Assembly: GCA_030674185.1 (NCBI GenBank)
Contig: JAPXFY010000015.1
Span: forward strand, 26,468,543-26,532,542
Direction of reading: 5' to 3'
DNA: 64,000 nucleotides
Origin: Monoplex corrugatus
Lineage: Eukaryota > Mollusca > Gastropoda > Littorinimorpha > Ranellidae
This document shows, one piece after another, positions 46,829 to 58,560 of this stretch; position 1 is the first letter of the stretch, and the number at the start of each line of letters is the position of its first letter. Position numbers and translations under genes: made by a program. The notes beneath the pieces were generated by a model, which saw only the letters and a program-made list of their open reading frames with translations, was not told where the DNA came from and did no database searches.

Positions 46829-47329
46829 TTAATCTGAAATGGAACTCCACAGCATCATTATTGTCATCATCATTCATAACATTGTGAAAAATTGCCTAAG
46901 ATTTTATGGCCTTTTGTGTTATAGTTATACTGTCGTGGTGACATCAGTTTCGATGGGTGTAATTACTTTAACTTAAGTAATGTTGGAGAGCTTTAATGAA
47001 TGGCATGGGAGTTCGTGTATAGGGATTCATCACACTTGGTAAATCCACTTGCCAGAAGATATCTCGCATGCTCCTTAAGCCTACTCAAAATGTATGCGCC
47101 GGCAAGGTCTTCAAATGAGGAGACAAATGAGACCTACAAAACACTAACACCACCAAAATGATAGGAACATAAACTTGATTAATGATTAGGACAGGCATCA
47201 AGCAAACCATCTTTCATGCTATATGCTGGGATTGAACCCTAGACAGGAGATCTTAAGTCCCATAACAATGGTATAGAAGATGGTGCAGGAAAAAATGTTA
47301 AAAATGTTGAAGTAATGAGGTTATAAGCT

Positions 47330-47448
47330 GACAGATATGCATGCGATATGTGAATTTTGTTTGATAATTTGGCCGCAGATGTGGAGGTGACAGATATGCA
47401 TGCGATATGTGAATTTTGTTTGATAATTTGGTTGCAGATGTGGAGGTG
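47330..47448. repeat. 59-bp direct tandem duplication
   Basis: GACAGATATGCATGCGATAT at 47330 recurs at 47389; only two bases differ (GGCCGCAG against GGTTGCAG). It lies about 110 bases upstream of the transporter ATG. Confidence 0.9.
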
Positions 47449-47559
47449 AACATGTGGCATTTAAGTAATGCTAACGTGAGCTGCACCAACCAAGAAAGTA
47501 CACAGCAGTTGGGCTGCTCATTGTGATCAGAAGAACACTGAGTACCAGCCTTGGTCAAG

Positions 47560-47683
47560 ATGGCAGCATCTTTCTTTTATATAGTGTCCCGACCTAAAGT
47601 TCTGCTGGTCATCTTGATCCACTGGATTGTGGCCATTACCTTGGTCTTCGTGAACAAGCAGCTGGTCTCTGCTCAGTATGGTG
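47560..47683 (+). CDS. SLC35C1: SLC35C1 coding exon 1
   Basis: It encodes MAASFFYIVSRPKVLLVILI and then HWIVAITLVFVNKQLVSAQY G plus one base of the next Gly codon. The first transmembrane helix lies at about residues 14-34. The donor is GGTG|GTAAGA, a good consensus. Confidence 0.9.
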
Positions 47684-47718
47684 GTAAGATTATTTGACTT
47701 TGTGTTTGTGTCATTTGT

Positions 47719-47764
<46 letters not shown>

Positions 47765-50700
47765 TGTGTGTGTGTGTGTGTGTGATGATGTAAATGAAAT
47801 GTAATACTAATAGGTATGAATTTCTCCAGTGTTAAAGACGATATTTGATTAGATGATTTCTCCAGCCTTCAGGTGCATAGTGAGTCAGTTGCATGAGATC
47901 TTCAAGCAGTTTTGTTTTGAGCGAAATATTTGACCAGCATGTCAATGCTTTTGTACTCTAGCAAACACACACACGCGCACGCACGCATGCACGCACACAC
48001 ACATAGAGCAATGATGACTCGGCAGTTACAACTTACATGTCTTTGTAGTGTCAAGTCAAAAAGCTCTCAAGAAAAATGAATGCTGAGTGAGTATGTGTAT
48101 AGTGATCATACAGATCTGCTAGTTATATAATATATATGGTCATGGCTACAAAATGGTGTCTAAAAAGTGTGACACATAAGCAACAAAATGAAACATCTGT
48201 CTATGGAAAAATAGTGTGCAAACCAAACAGCAGGACAAAAACCATGACAAATAATCCAACTCAAGTCAATCGGACATTTATCACTCCTGTAAACAGAGAC
48301 AATCTGATGTTCCTTTGTACATAACATCACACGATGTCACAAACCTTGTAAAGAAAAGAACCTGAGAAGGAATAGATACTTTGCTCAAAATAATGTGAAC
48401 ACATTTAACAGCAGGTCCAGTTCGTACATCTGAAGGCAGGACAGGAAAATTAAACACACTAAATACAAGAAAATAATAGGAGAATATTTTGTACGTAACT
48501 TCACGACAATTTTTTTAGTGTGATAATTTTAAAGCTGTACCACAGAAGATAAAACAAACTTCTGCTGGTTTGAAAACAAGCAGTGTAAAGAGAGCTGACA
48601 AAATGATTATGCGAAGCACTCAGGTAATGCCTAGTTGTGAATGTTTTCATATTAAGGCTTACTATATGTACGTTACTGGAATGTCCACTCACTTCCAACA
48701 TTTAAAAGATCTCAAAAGCTGAAAATTCTTATTGTTGAGTAAAATAGCTTATGAGTAACTAAAAAGACATGTTGCACACAAAAACAGGCTATGAAAATAT
48801 TACATGAACACATACCAGAACAGCACCCAAATAGTCATGTGTACATAACTTCACAAGTCTCAACAAAATATTATACTGCAGTATCCTCTAAAACGCAAAC
48901 TTAAAAAACTACCTTTCACTTGAAATAAGAAGAACCAAAATGCTGCACATGACTGTCAGTTCCTTTTTAAGTGAATTGTGGCTTGCTGAATTCAGTAAAG
49001 ATCTCTTTAGTACATAACTTCACAACATTCTTGGAGAGAATCTCCCTTTTCTTCAGGAAAACACTACTTGTAAGTTGTATTGATTCATTTCTACAAAAAC
49101 AGGGGTACAATAGCTCAGGGGATTGTATCAGCATGTTTTGAATACATTTGGGGTTAATAATGGGGGGGGGGGGGGGGGGAACTGGCTATTCTATAAAATG
49201 TTCATAACTTAATATACCAGTTCATAACTTCACCACAGTCACAACTTAATATTGTACTAAACGTTCCTCTAAAAAGCAAAACATGGCATCAAACCATCTG
49301 TCATTTGAAATAATAAGAACCAAACATCACATATGATAATTGCTTTTTTTTTTTAAGTGAATTGTGATTTCCTAAACTCAGTAAAGATCTCTTTCGTACA
49401 TAGTTTCACAACATTCTGAGAGAGAATGTACCTTTTCTTCAGAAAAACTGCAAATATATAGATGAATTTTTGTATAAAAACAGATAAAAAGAAGCTACAG
49501 GGATTGTATCTGCATGATTTGAATACTTGTGGGATTGATGAAAAGTTATTTCAGAAAAGAGCATTGTTTTCTATAAAATGTTCATAACTTCACATACAGA
49601 AAACATCTTTTGCAACACTGCAGACTTAAAAACATAAGCCACTGTGTGTAATATACATAAGATTTACTTAAAAATAAAACTGTACCAATAGGCTATAAAC
49701 AAACTGTAGAGTCAATAGCAGGTGTGTATTTGTGATAAAAGCATCCACTACAATTTTTTTCTTTGTTCATAACATCACAACAGATGATTATACTGCATTT
49801 TTGTGTGTGAGATTATGTACATCATGCAAGTTGCTGGCAAATTTTAAGGCATAAACTATTTCAATTCAAAATTCTCAGAAATAACAGTATTGACCTGCAC
49901 AAGGCATTTTAACAGATTTAACATCAGTATTATAAAATTTAATATCAGCATCATATGTTCATAACTTCACAAAATCCAGATCATGCAGATGCTGAGTGAT
50001 GTTATGAACATCATGAAAAGTACACAACATTCTCCAAAATCCACGAAAAAGCCTAAAATAATTATTGAAGTAATCCAAGAGCAACAGCATGTCAACAAAC
50101 TCTTTTTTCAACATTATTCTTAAATCAAATTGCTTTTGTAAACAGTGGTTTTGTTTGGTACGATTTTTGTTGCTGTGAAGTTATGCACTGACCCATGAAC
50201 AATAAGGCCAACACATGCAGGGACCAAGTATCACTAATCAGTGCTTTTTATTAACTTCATGTATGTAAAAATGATGACTATACATTTTCTGCCTTAGTAA
50301 ACAATAAATCAAGAAGTCGCAGGTGTACATCACCATCGTGACAATCAGACTGATCGGTCCCTACAAACACAAGGCAGAACCAACACTAAACTGAAGAACT
50401 AAGTCAGCAAGTTCAAAGAGTAAGGCTAAAGGGATGTTAATTATCAGTTATAACAACTGTAACAGGACAGCGACGGACATATCAATATATTAACAGAAGA
50501 AAACAAGCGATCCTAGCCAGATTCTGTTGTACATAACATGGGAAAATGATGTACAACAAAAACTTGATCAGCTTTTTTTCGTTCCTGCAATTCCACAGAG
50601 CGATTTTCACTTAACATGGCAAAAGACACAGGCCGTATTAATGAAACGATCAAGTCAGTGCAGTCAGCGTGTGAAAGCTGAAGTGTCAGTCCACATGAAA

Positions 50701-52914
50701 AAAATAGTACATAACACAGCGTTCACAACAGAAAGCAGAAGCTGAATTTCATGGCAGACTGCGCATATTATAATAATAATAATAATATATTTTATTTATA
50801 TAGCGCAAAATCTTGATAAAATCAAATCTAAGCGCTGTAAATATCACATCGCTCTTTTGAATAAGACAACGAAAATACACCCATTTTTGAGAGAATCAGT
50901 TATTTTTACTTCGTGGGTTTTACCCGAGTTAAGGCTAAATTGACGATTCTTACGCGCAAGGGAAATTTCACAACGAACAGTTATGAACTTATGTACCTAA
51001 AGCAGATTTTGCTTGGCAGTTTTCTACTTCCTGCGCCACTATTTGCCAATGTAGAAGTATGAGGGCTTTATGCATTCAATTTAACGTTGATCAAGTCCCA
51101 GACATTAAAGTTTCTTGTACTCGTTGCGGCGTATCGCTCAATCAATTGCATACACTCTTTGAAGTGTCACAGAAATTATCTCCGACGATAGTGTAAACAA
51201 ATGACAAAATGATTGATTTTTGGAACTGTTGTGGGTTGCTGTGGGGGGAAATGCACCCAGGCGCAAAGGTCATTATTTCACTTTCACGTTACATTAAATT
51301 TGTGGCTGTATGTGAGGTCTAGAGTATGTAAATTTAGCTCCGAAGTTCGGTAGTAGCGCGCGCGCGGCCTGTTCGATGCCATTTTGTAGCCGTGACCATA
51401 TGTGCACAGTTCATTGTTTTTCTTTTATTAAGAGATGTTGTTGAGTATGACTATCTTGTTTGGCATATTATGAGTCTTGTATCCATCGTGTCATTTTCTG
51501 TTTTATGTAACTAGATCTAATATTATACAACTGTGAAGCAGTTTTAGGCACCAGTTTATATATGTTTTAGAGTTCTTAGTTATGTATGTGTATTATTTGT
51601 ATTCGGGTTTGTTGGTTATGTATACTGTGTATTATTTGTATTCGGGTTTGTTTTTTAAACCCCCTGGTGATAAATGGAACAGAGTGATCAACACATGAGG
51701 CAAATTCTTAGATTATGTACACACGAAATGCATTGATGTGTGAACATAATTGTCTTTTCTAGTCGGCTGGGTTTTAAACAATAATGATAATGGTTCATGA
51801 TTTTCTTGTTGACCTAAGGAGCCATATAAGACATCCCCATGCTGACAACAGGTTTATGTTACGGCTTTTGTCATGATCATTTGATCATGGCATCTCTGAG
51901 GCATCAGAGTATAGAATTTATTCTGAATGCAGAGATGCTGTTTTAGGAAACTGAAACTGATAACTAAAATTGTATGTGTTAATCTGTGTTTCAGGTCGGG
52001 ATCTGGCTGTGTTTATCGCCTGGTCACAGTGCGTGTTTTCTTTCATCACCATATTCATCATCGTAGCCATTAAGCGATGCCTTGGTTTGCAGACTCTCTG
52101 GCTAGCCATCCCCCTTGTGACATTTATCCATAGGGATGTTCTGGCCATGACCTTTACCTTCATCGGGGTTATCATCATGAACAACCTTCTCCTGAAACAT
52201 ATCGGTGTTGCCTTTTACCAGGTTGCAAGGTCATCGACACTGATTTTCACTGTGATTTTTTCCCGAGTTTTCTTGGGAGTTCATGTGACTCTGCCTGTTG
52301 TAAGTTCCTGTGTTCTTATTATCATAGGGTTTGTAGTGAGTGTGGATCAAGAAATGGTGATCAATAGTCTGTCGTTGGTGAGCATATCCTACGGAGTAAT
52401 GGCCAGCATGTCTGCAGCACTGGGAGGAATTTTCACCAAACGTGCAGTACGACTTGTACAGGGAGATTCCTTAGGCATCACTTTGACCAACAATGCAAAC
52501 AGCGTTGTGTTGCTGTTTCCATTGATGCTGAGCACAGGCCAGCTGCAGTTTGTGTTGAGTTCTGATCACTTTTTTAACTTATCAGTTTGCTTGAAATTGA
52601 TGGGTGCAGGCATGCTTAGCCTGTTTATGGGCTGGACCAGCACTAAGGTAATCAGCCTCACGTCCCCATTGACTCACAATATGAGCATCAACGCCAAGTC
52701 CCTATTGCAGACCTTCATCGCTGTGATAGCGGAAGGCCAGACTAAGACTGTAATGTGGTGGGTGGGCAACATTCTTGTCATTGTGGGGATTTTGACTTAC
52801 GGGTTTTCTAAAGATTCTCCATCAAACATTCAGCAGATGGAAGAGATTATTGATTCTTCAGACAGTAATCCTTCAAAAGTGGACATAGATTCAAAAAAGA
52901 ACGCCATCTTCTAG
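47560..52914 (+). CDS. SLC35C1: GDP-fucose transporter (SLC35C1 family)
   Basis: Two coding exons, 47560-47683 and 51995-52914, join in phase 1 to give 347 residues; the human protein is of similar length. This nucleotide-sugar antiporter brings GDP-fucose into the Golgi lumen (exchanging GMP) for fucosylation. Family signatures in order: VNKQLVS at about residues 33-39, MNNLLLKHIGVAFYQVARSS at 103-122, VSVDQE, and TSPLTHNMSINAKSLLQT at 264-281. The Arg at 120 and Thr at 281 match, by my alignment from memory, positions altered in human leukocyte adhesion deficiency II. About ten hydrophobic helices are visible. The C-terminus is acidic and serine-rich. The ATG has A at -3 and G at +4. The intron is 4.3 kb. 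The gene looks intact. Confidence 0.93.
47719..47785. repeat. (GT)n microsatellite
   Basis: About 32 GT units with one GGT slip, 35 bases into the transporter intron. Confidence 0.95.
48317..50715. repeat. Dispersed TACATAACTTCACAA motif in the transporter intron
   Basis: The 15-base motif or a close variant occurs at about 48317, 48491, 48841, 49012, 49221, 49396, 49581, 49765, 49958 (TTCATAACTTCACAA), with weaker forms at 49201, 50529 and 50708 and one on minus near 50174. Part of this comes from a degenerate two-copy tandem repeat of about 380 bases (48841-49220 and 49221-49610). Confidence 0.7.
50767..50845 (-). mobile_element. L2-like LINE 3' end only
   Basis: On minus the sequence reads AGCGCTTAGATTTGATTTTA then TCAAGATTTTGCGCTATATA and an ATT-rich tail, nearly identical to the 3' end of the LINE at 28500-30955. 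It is an extremely 5'-truncated insertion (about 80 bases). Confidence 0.85.
50846..51640. other. Intron, no gene feature; CpG patch near 51355
   Basis: Intronic sequence. A GCGCGCGCGCGGCC stretch at 51356-51369 stands out in an AT-rich setting and could mark an internal promoter, but no exon with matching phase is seen. Confidence 0.35.
51650..51795 (+). mobile_element. Retroelement family R1, copy D (3' end)
   Basis: It matches the end of the 60110-60690 copy, including GATTATGTACACACGAAATG-like and GGCTGGGTTTTAAACAATAA stretches. It lies about 200 bases upstream of the SLC35C1 exon 2 acceptor. Confidence 0.7.
51995..52914 (+). CDS. SLC35C1: SLC35C1 coding exon 2
   Basis: The acceptor is TCTGTGTTTCAG before 51995. 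The exon completes Gly42 and runs RDLAVFIAWSQCVFSFITIF to the end NAIF and a TAG at 52912-52914. It holds nine of the ten helices and all the family motifs. Confidence 0.93.
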
Positions 52915-53281
52915 CATGTTTTTGCTTTTGCTTATTGTTTACACTGATCATTAATACACACTGTCTCTTGCCTCTGTGCTTTCCCTTTCTCAGTTAGATT
53001 ATGCCCTGCATTTATGCATGTATGTATGTGCAGTTCTTTCATACACATATGTGTATATAGGCTATAATGTATATATATGTCATTTATATGTGCACACATG
53101 ACATGTGCATGCAAATATGCATTATTAGAGTTGTATGTTGTATGTATATTTTCACTTAAAGGCACTAAAGCATACATATTGTACATATAGTGCATAATGG
53201 TCAGCTACAAAGATGCACATACAAGACATTTATATTTGTTTTCATGGATGGATATGGAAGCATGCAGACAACATGCACACT

Positions 53282-53410
53282 TGTGCACACACACACACAC
53301 ACACACACCCATGTACACGCACACACACACATATGCATACACACACATACACATGCACGCGCGTGCACATGCACGCATGCACACTCTCTCTGTCTCTCTC
53401 TGTGTCTCTG
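53282..53410. repeat. (CA)n and (CT)n microsatellite
   Basis: CA arrays with CATG interruptions, then CTCTCTGT repeats, downstream of the transporter stop codon. Confidence 0.9.
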
Positions 53411-53465
53411 TCTCTTGCAACTTTGCAGCAGTTATCTAGATCCAACTACCAGTTTCTACAAGAGT

Positions 53466-53739
53466 AAGGCCAGCAAATGAGCATCAAGACATGAAATAAG
53501 GCCAGCAAATGAGCATCAAGACATGAAATAAGGCCAGCAAATGAGCATCAAGACATGAAATAAGGCCAGCAAATGAGCATCAAGACATGAAATAAGGCCA
53601 GCAAATGAGCATCAAGACATGAAATAAGGCCAGCAAATGAGCATCAAGACATGAAATAAGGCCAGCAAATGAGCATCAAGACATGAAATAAGGCCAGCAA
53701 ATACGCATCAAGACATGAAATAAGGCCAGCAAATGAGCA
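53466..53739. repeat. 32-bp tandem repeat, eight and a half copies
   Basis: The unit AAGGCCAGCAAATGAGCATC plus AAGACATGAAAT starts at 53466 and every 32 bases to 53722. Copies are identical except one (AATACGCATC near 53700), so the array is young. It would lie in the 3' untranslated region if the transporter transcript runs this far. Confidence 0.97.
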
Positions 53740-53865
53740 ACTACACCATCCAAACAGAAACATCCTTTATGAAAGGGATTTCATGTGGAATTTGGTTGTT
53801 TAAAAACAAAATCTTTCGTTTTCTCATATTTCATTGTTCTTCTAGTTTTATATCTTTGCTTAGCT

Positions 53866-54564
53866 CTTTTCCCACTGTGGTCGCAATCAAGTGACTTCCT
53901 GTACGACCACCATGGTCGCATTTGTGCGACTTGGAGGGGTCATGCTAAACGATAACTTTTCACACTGGTACAAAGCTTCTGTCAGCTCCACTGGTGAATG
54001 CAGGCGACCGTGCTATTTTTAAACTTTATCCAGCGACCTAAGTTTTCAGTAGTAAGGCTGAAGTGTGGCTTTGTTAACTGTTGGAATTTACATCACGTTT
54101 TCTTCAAAGCATTTTCAACAAAATGGCTGCAAATCGACATGCATTGTCTACAACTCCGAGTAGAATAAGCAGACAGCTGACTTTGTGTGTAGATTTTCCA
54201 CTGCTTTTCCTCATTTATTATAATGATATCTGGTGCACAACTCACGAAATAAGGTCAGTAGTACAACTAATAAAAAGTACGAAAAAATTGTTTGTTTTTC
54301 TTTATAAGATTATCTGTGGAATAATCTATCTGTGGAATTATCAATCAAGCACATAAACATGAGCAAGCATTCATATATGAATACAACATCTGCCCTTTAC
54401 ACAGCAAAAAAAAAAAAAAAAAAAAGTAAGTGAAAATCTTTCATAGTCTTTGAGATATAAGCATTTAAAAATGCATACTGCGCTGCAAAATTGGATGCCC
54501 AAAATATACTTGGCACTGAGGAGTGCCGTTTTGGGAGAAACTTGGCGGTGAAAGAGTTAATGAA
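53866..54564. mobile_element. Possible piggyBac-like nonautonomous element
   Basis: The right end is TTGGCGGTGAAAGAGTTAA, whose complement opens TTAACTCTTTCACCGCC. The left end is TTAGCTCTTTTCCCACTG. The imperfect inverted ends next to TTAA-like sites and the absence of a transposase suggest a decayed nonautonomous piggyBac-type element. A run of A at 54405-54425 lies inside. Confidence 0.4.
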
Positions 54565-55264
54565 TAAAATAGACAACAAATAAGAAAGTGGTTATCTGTA
54601 GTAGGTTGTGGAAAACAGATATACAAGTAAAAACATAAATCTGACAGTGATGGTATAGATTGTTATGGACTTGGTTGTGTTCTTTGATGTATTTAGTTGT
54701 ACTCCACAGCTGGATTGAGTGAAGAGCATATAATGTGATGTGACTGATCCAGGAAATTTGCTGTTGTCTTTATTTCTGTTTTTTTGTGGTTTTTGTTGTT
54801 GTTTGTTTTGTGTGTGTGCGTGCGTGCATGTGTGTGTGTGTGTGTGTGTATACATGTTTGCTTGTTTTTAATTTCTGATACTAACTTTTGTACATTACTT
54901 TGGGCCTCTGGACTATGCAGTCTCCATGCTGAATTTTCTGGATGTGGTTGGTTTTTATACAGAGCAAAACTGTATAAGATTACATTCCTAGTGATACCCA
55001 CATCCTGTTCATATTTGGATGTTTGCTTATGTATGTTTTAAATGGTTGTTTTCAATCAAGTCCATGTGTGTTATTTTGGAACCAGGGAGATCCATTTTTG
55101 TCTCGTTAATATGACAGCATTACAACATGAATGTGGTGTTCAGTTTATTCGTGTGTTCATATATTTTACTTGTTTATTTATTGATAAAGTAATGTATTTA
55201 CCTGTGTACAATGATGACCTTAAGTACATTATACTGAAAATTCCAAGTTGTTAGCTTAAACAAG

Positions 55265-55316
<52 letters not shown>

Positions 55317-55317
55317 T

Positions 55318-55370
<53 letters not shown>

Positions 55371-55371
55371 A
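55265..55371. repeat. (GT)n microsatellite
   Basis: About 50 GT units with two GGTGTG slips. Confidence 0.95.
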
Positions 55372-55799
55372 CGTGCACATACTGCCATGGCTGATGAGCT
55401 CTGAGAAGATGCCTTCAGGTTTCAAAACATACATGTGTCAGATTTTGGTGTTTATAACACACTGGTCAATCCAGCGGTACTTTTTTTGTGTGAATGGGGC
55501 CTTAACTCACCCCCAGCCTACTTTGTTTTATCTATTTATTTGTTTATTTATCTTTATGTTTGTCTTTTTTCAAGTCTTTTCAAGTCAGCTTGTCAAAAAA
55601 GTTGTTTGGTTGAGTTCGTTGTTCTGTGTCATGAAACTCTTTTTTATGTATATATATATATATATGCAGTCATAGATGCATCTTGAGCTGATGCCCAGTT
55701 TTGTTATGATTAATTTGAATATGCAGGCAGATGTATCAGTGATGAATAAGGAAGTAAATGAATGCAGCAGTTTAGAAGTTATTGTAAATGATAACTATA

Positions 55800-56930
55800 T
55801 AAGAGGGATGGGACTGCAAATGCAATTTATGACATAAGGCGCCAAATCTTGTTACAAGAAATAGAAGAATCAAACCAAAGCGCACACTCACCATTTCACC
55901 AAGCAGTTATCATCTAACAATGTTCAAATTTTAGGGCATAAAGCACACATGAACTCAAGGGGGGGAGGGGGGGGGACAGGAGGGCAGTGGGGCAAGACAG
56001 TGTACATGTAGAAGGGGAACATCACTGCTGGGTAAAAGGTATCTTGTCAAGCTAAATTTGAAGGAAGACAAAAGTTTGTGACTGTCGAATAGACGGGGAA
56101 GAACTTTCCAGTTGTATGGACAAGACACAGAAAAAGAGCAGCAACCAATTGTGGTACATTTGTATCATGGAATTTGTAGACAACTAGTATCAGAAGGAGA
56201 ACGGAGAGGTCGGACAGGGGTGTATATTTTGGAGTGGTTACTAAGATAAACAGGTGCAGTGCCATTGATACACGTGTAGCATAACGTATTGATTTTGTAT
56301 GAAATTCTTTGAGAAATGGGCAGCCAGTGGAGACAGTGAAGCAAGGGAGTGACATCATCATGCTTCTTTTCACAAAGGGCAAGACAGGCCACAGGGTTCT
56401 GAAAATGTTGGAGACATGCATTAGAAGAAGCAGGCAAGTCAGAGAGCAGAGAGGTACAATAATCGTTGCGAGACAAGATCAGAGAAGTCGCAAGTTTAGA
56501 TGCCACTGAAGTTGAAGGATAATGGTGAATAGAACTGAAACGTCATTGTTGGCAGTAACAAGACTGACAGGTTTGGGTGATGAATTTCTGCATAGATAGT
56601 TGAGGATCAAGAACAACGCCAAGATTCTTGGCTGATTCAGAGAGTACAACAGTTTTGTCACCTGGTTGGATAGAACAAACTTTTATGGTGGGAAGCTTGT
56701 GCTTTGTGCAAATGAGCATTGCTTCAGTCTTATCTCCATTCAGTTGTAATATATTCTGTATCATCCAGTTCTGGATCTTGACATAGCAGTCAGAGACTTC
56801 GGAAAGAAGAGTTGAAAGATTTTCAGGGGATGCACTGTTATAGAGCTACAAGTCATCAGCACATAACTTCCCATGTTCTGAAAGCAAACAGTGCACTCCT
56901 TGTATGCAACAATTGTACTGTACTGTACCT
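55800..56930 (-). mobile_element. L2/CR1-like LINE fragment (minus)
   Basis: On minus the frames read LNGDKTEAMLICTKHKLP, LSESAKNLGVVLDPQLSM and, after a shift, ILSRNDYCTSLLSDLPAS, LHWLPISQRISYKINTLCY and YLSNHSKIYTP. The catalytic box upstream is degraded (CADDL) and the N-terminal RT is absent. The copy has several shifts. Confidence 0.8.
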
Positions 56931-58464
56931 TGAGCATTGGTCAGAAGTTTAACATATGGTTGAGTCAGTGAGTGCAAACAAGTGTATGAGGGTATGTTGG
57001 CTATTCAGGGCTTGATAGCCAGGTTAATATCCCACCTGTGGGCCTGTTTAAGTATCCAGATAGCTGCTTAATGGGGTAGTTTATCAGTCCGAACATGTTT
57101 CCAAGTAATCAGTCATTTTTTGTAGCAAGAGCTAAAGCTAATAGAACTTGAGGGTAACCTTTGGTAACCCCTTACCCCTCCCCTCCAGTTCAGATTGCAT
57201 TCACCAAAGATTTTATTATGGCGTCCCTATGGCGGGATGTGAGTGAATTTGGTGTGGAACATTATTTTATGTGTATGGGTGGTTTTTCTTATGTGGCTAA
57301 CCTTTTCCTTTCCTTTTCTGGACTTTTTATGGGTGCATTGTCATGAGAACTTTTGACTTTTGTTGTTGTTGGTGGTGGGTTTTTTTGTTTTTTGTTTTTG
57401 TCTTGTGGTCAGTGTTACGAACATGACGGGCTGTGTTATCATAGATGGCTGCACTTTGCACTCTAGATTAGTATGTGGCTGTTAATGGTGCCAGACATCT
57501 GTCACCTCTTTACAAAGGGAGATTCAAGCACAGATAGTGCACACGTTTAGTGTGCACACCTTCATTGGTTCAGTATTCATTTCTGAAGGCTGAGGAAGGT
57601 CATGAGTATATCTTGCATGGTTATTTTAAAAGAATTTTATTGTTGTTGAGTGTTTCTTCATTTCTTCCATGTTTGATTATTAGTAGTACAGGGTGCTAGC
57701 CTTATTTGTGCCACTTAGTGACAATGTGAGGGATGTAAGTGTCAGGTTTGTTTTAAGTGCATTTGTCTTGTGAGAGACCATGATTTTGGACGTTAATTTC
57801 GTGTGGGAATGTTTTGTTTGAAAGATTGTCAGCAGAGGAAAAAGGTAGTGTGGGTGGTGATTTTAGTTAACTCATGCCTTGGCATGCATGAGAGTTGTCT
57901 TTGAATCCTCGTCACTTCAAATACATTGTGGAACATTTCAGCCCAACAAACTCTTACCAAGAGTTGAAGATGTATGGTTTCAATTGAGAAGATTAGAATC
58001 ATACAAATGTGAGACAGTCATGTCATTTCAGGAATGTGTCTGTTGGGTTGTTGCTCAAATTTCCTGTGTGTTGTTAATACCAGTATATATGATAGGAAGC
58101 ACATGGAGTTTAATATTTTAATTATGAAAGGAGGTCCATAGCTGCAACTGTATTTGACATGATCTTCGTTCATCCTTTCATTCTAGCATTGTGAAAATGT
58201 TGATTTGTGATTTAGTCCACTCAGAAGTTGGGAGAATGTATTTGAAATGGACATGACCAGTTGTTGATATCTCTGACTCAGTTTTTTGTTCACTCTGTAC
58301 AGTAGCTTACTTATCAAATCAAAGACTTGACTGTGGACAGTGAGAAACAAAAGACATCTAGGAAAATAACTTCGTTATATATATTTTGGCAGTAGCAGTA
58401 TAAATATAGTCTAGTAACAGTATAAATATCAACCAGAAAAAAATATGAAAAAAGAATCAGATTG
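56931..58464. other. No feature seen
   Basis: AT-rich sequence with T-rich tracts near 57370-57400. Short open frames at 57161 and 57879 have no family or splice support. Confidence 0.45.
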
Positions 58465-58560
58465 CATGTTTAATACAACCTGACAAGACAGGTGTAAATT
58501 TTTGGCCAACTGGCCTTTGTCAAGCGTAAGATCACAAACGCACAAAAACACCAAATACAA
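58465..58560. mobile_element. Solo Penelope-type terminal repeat fragment
   Basis: It aligns with the left arm of the foldback at 42860-43152, from TTTAATACAA through GGCCAACTGGCCTTTGTCAA to GCGTAAGATCACAAAC. Only one arm is present. Confidence 0.7.

Noticed and set aside
53466..53739. CRISPR-like regular spacing
   Set aside because: The whole 32-base unit repeats with no variable spacers, in a eukaryotic setting.
54081..54356. 91-codon plus frame within the possible piggyBac-like element
   Set aside because: No transposase motifs, and the composition resembles random AT-rich translation.
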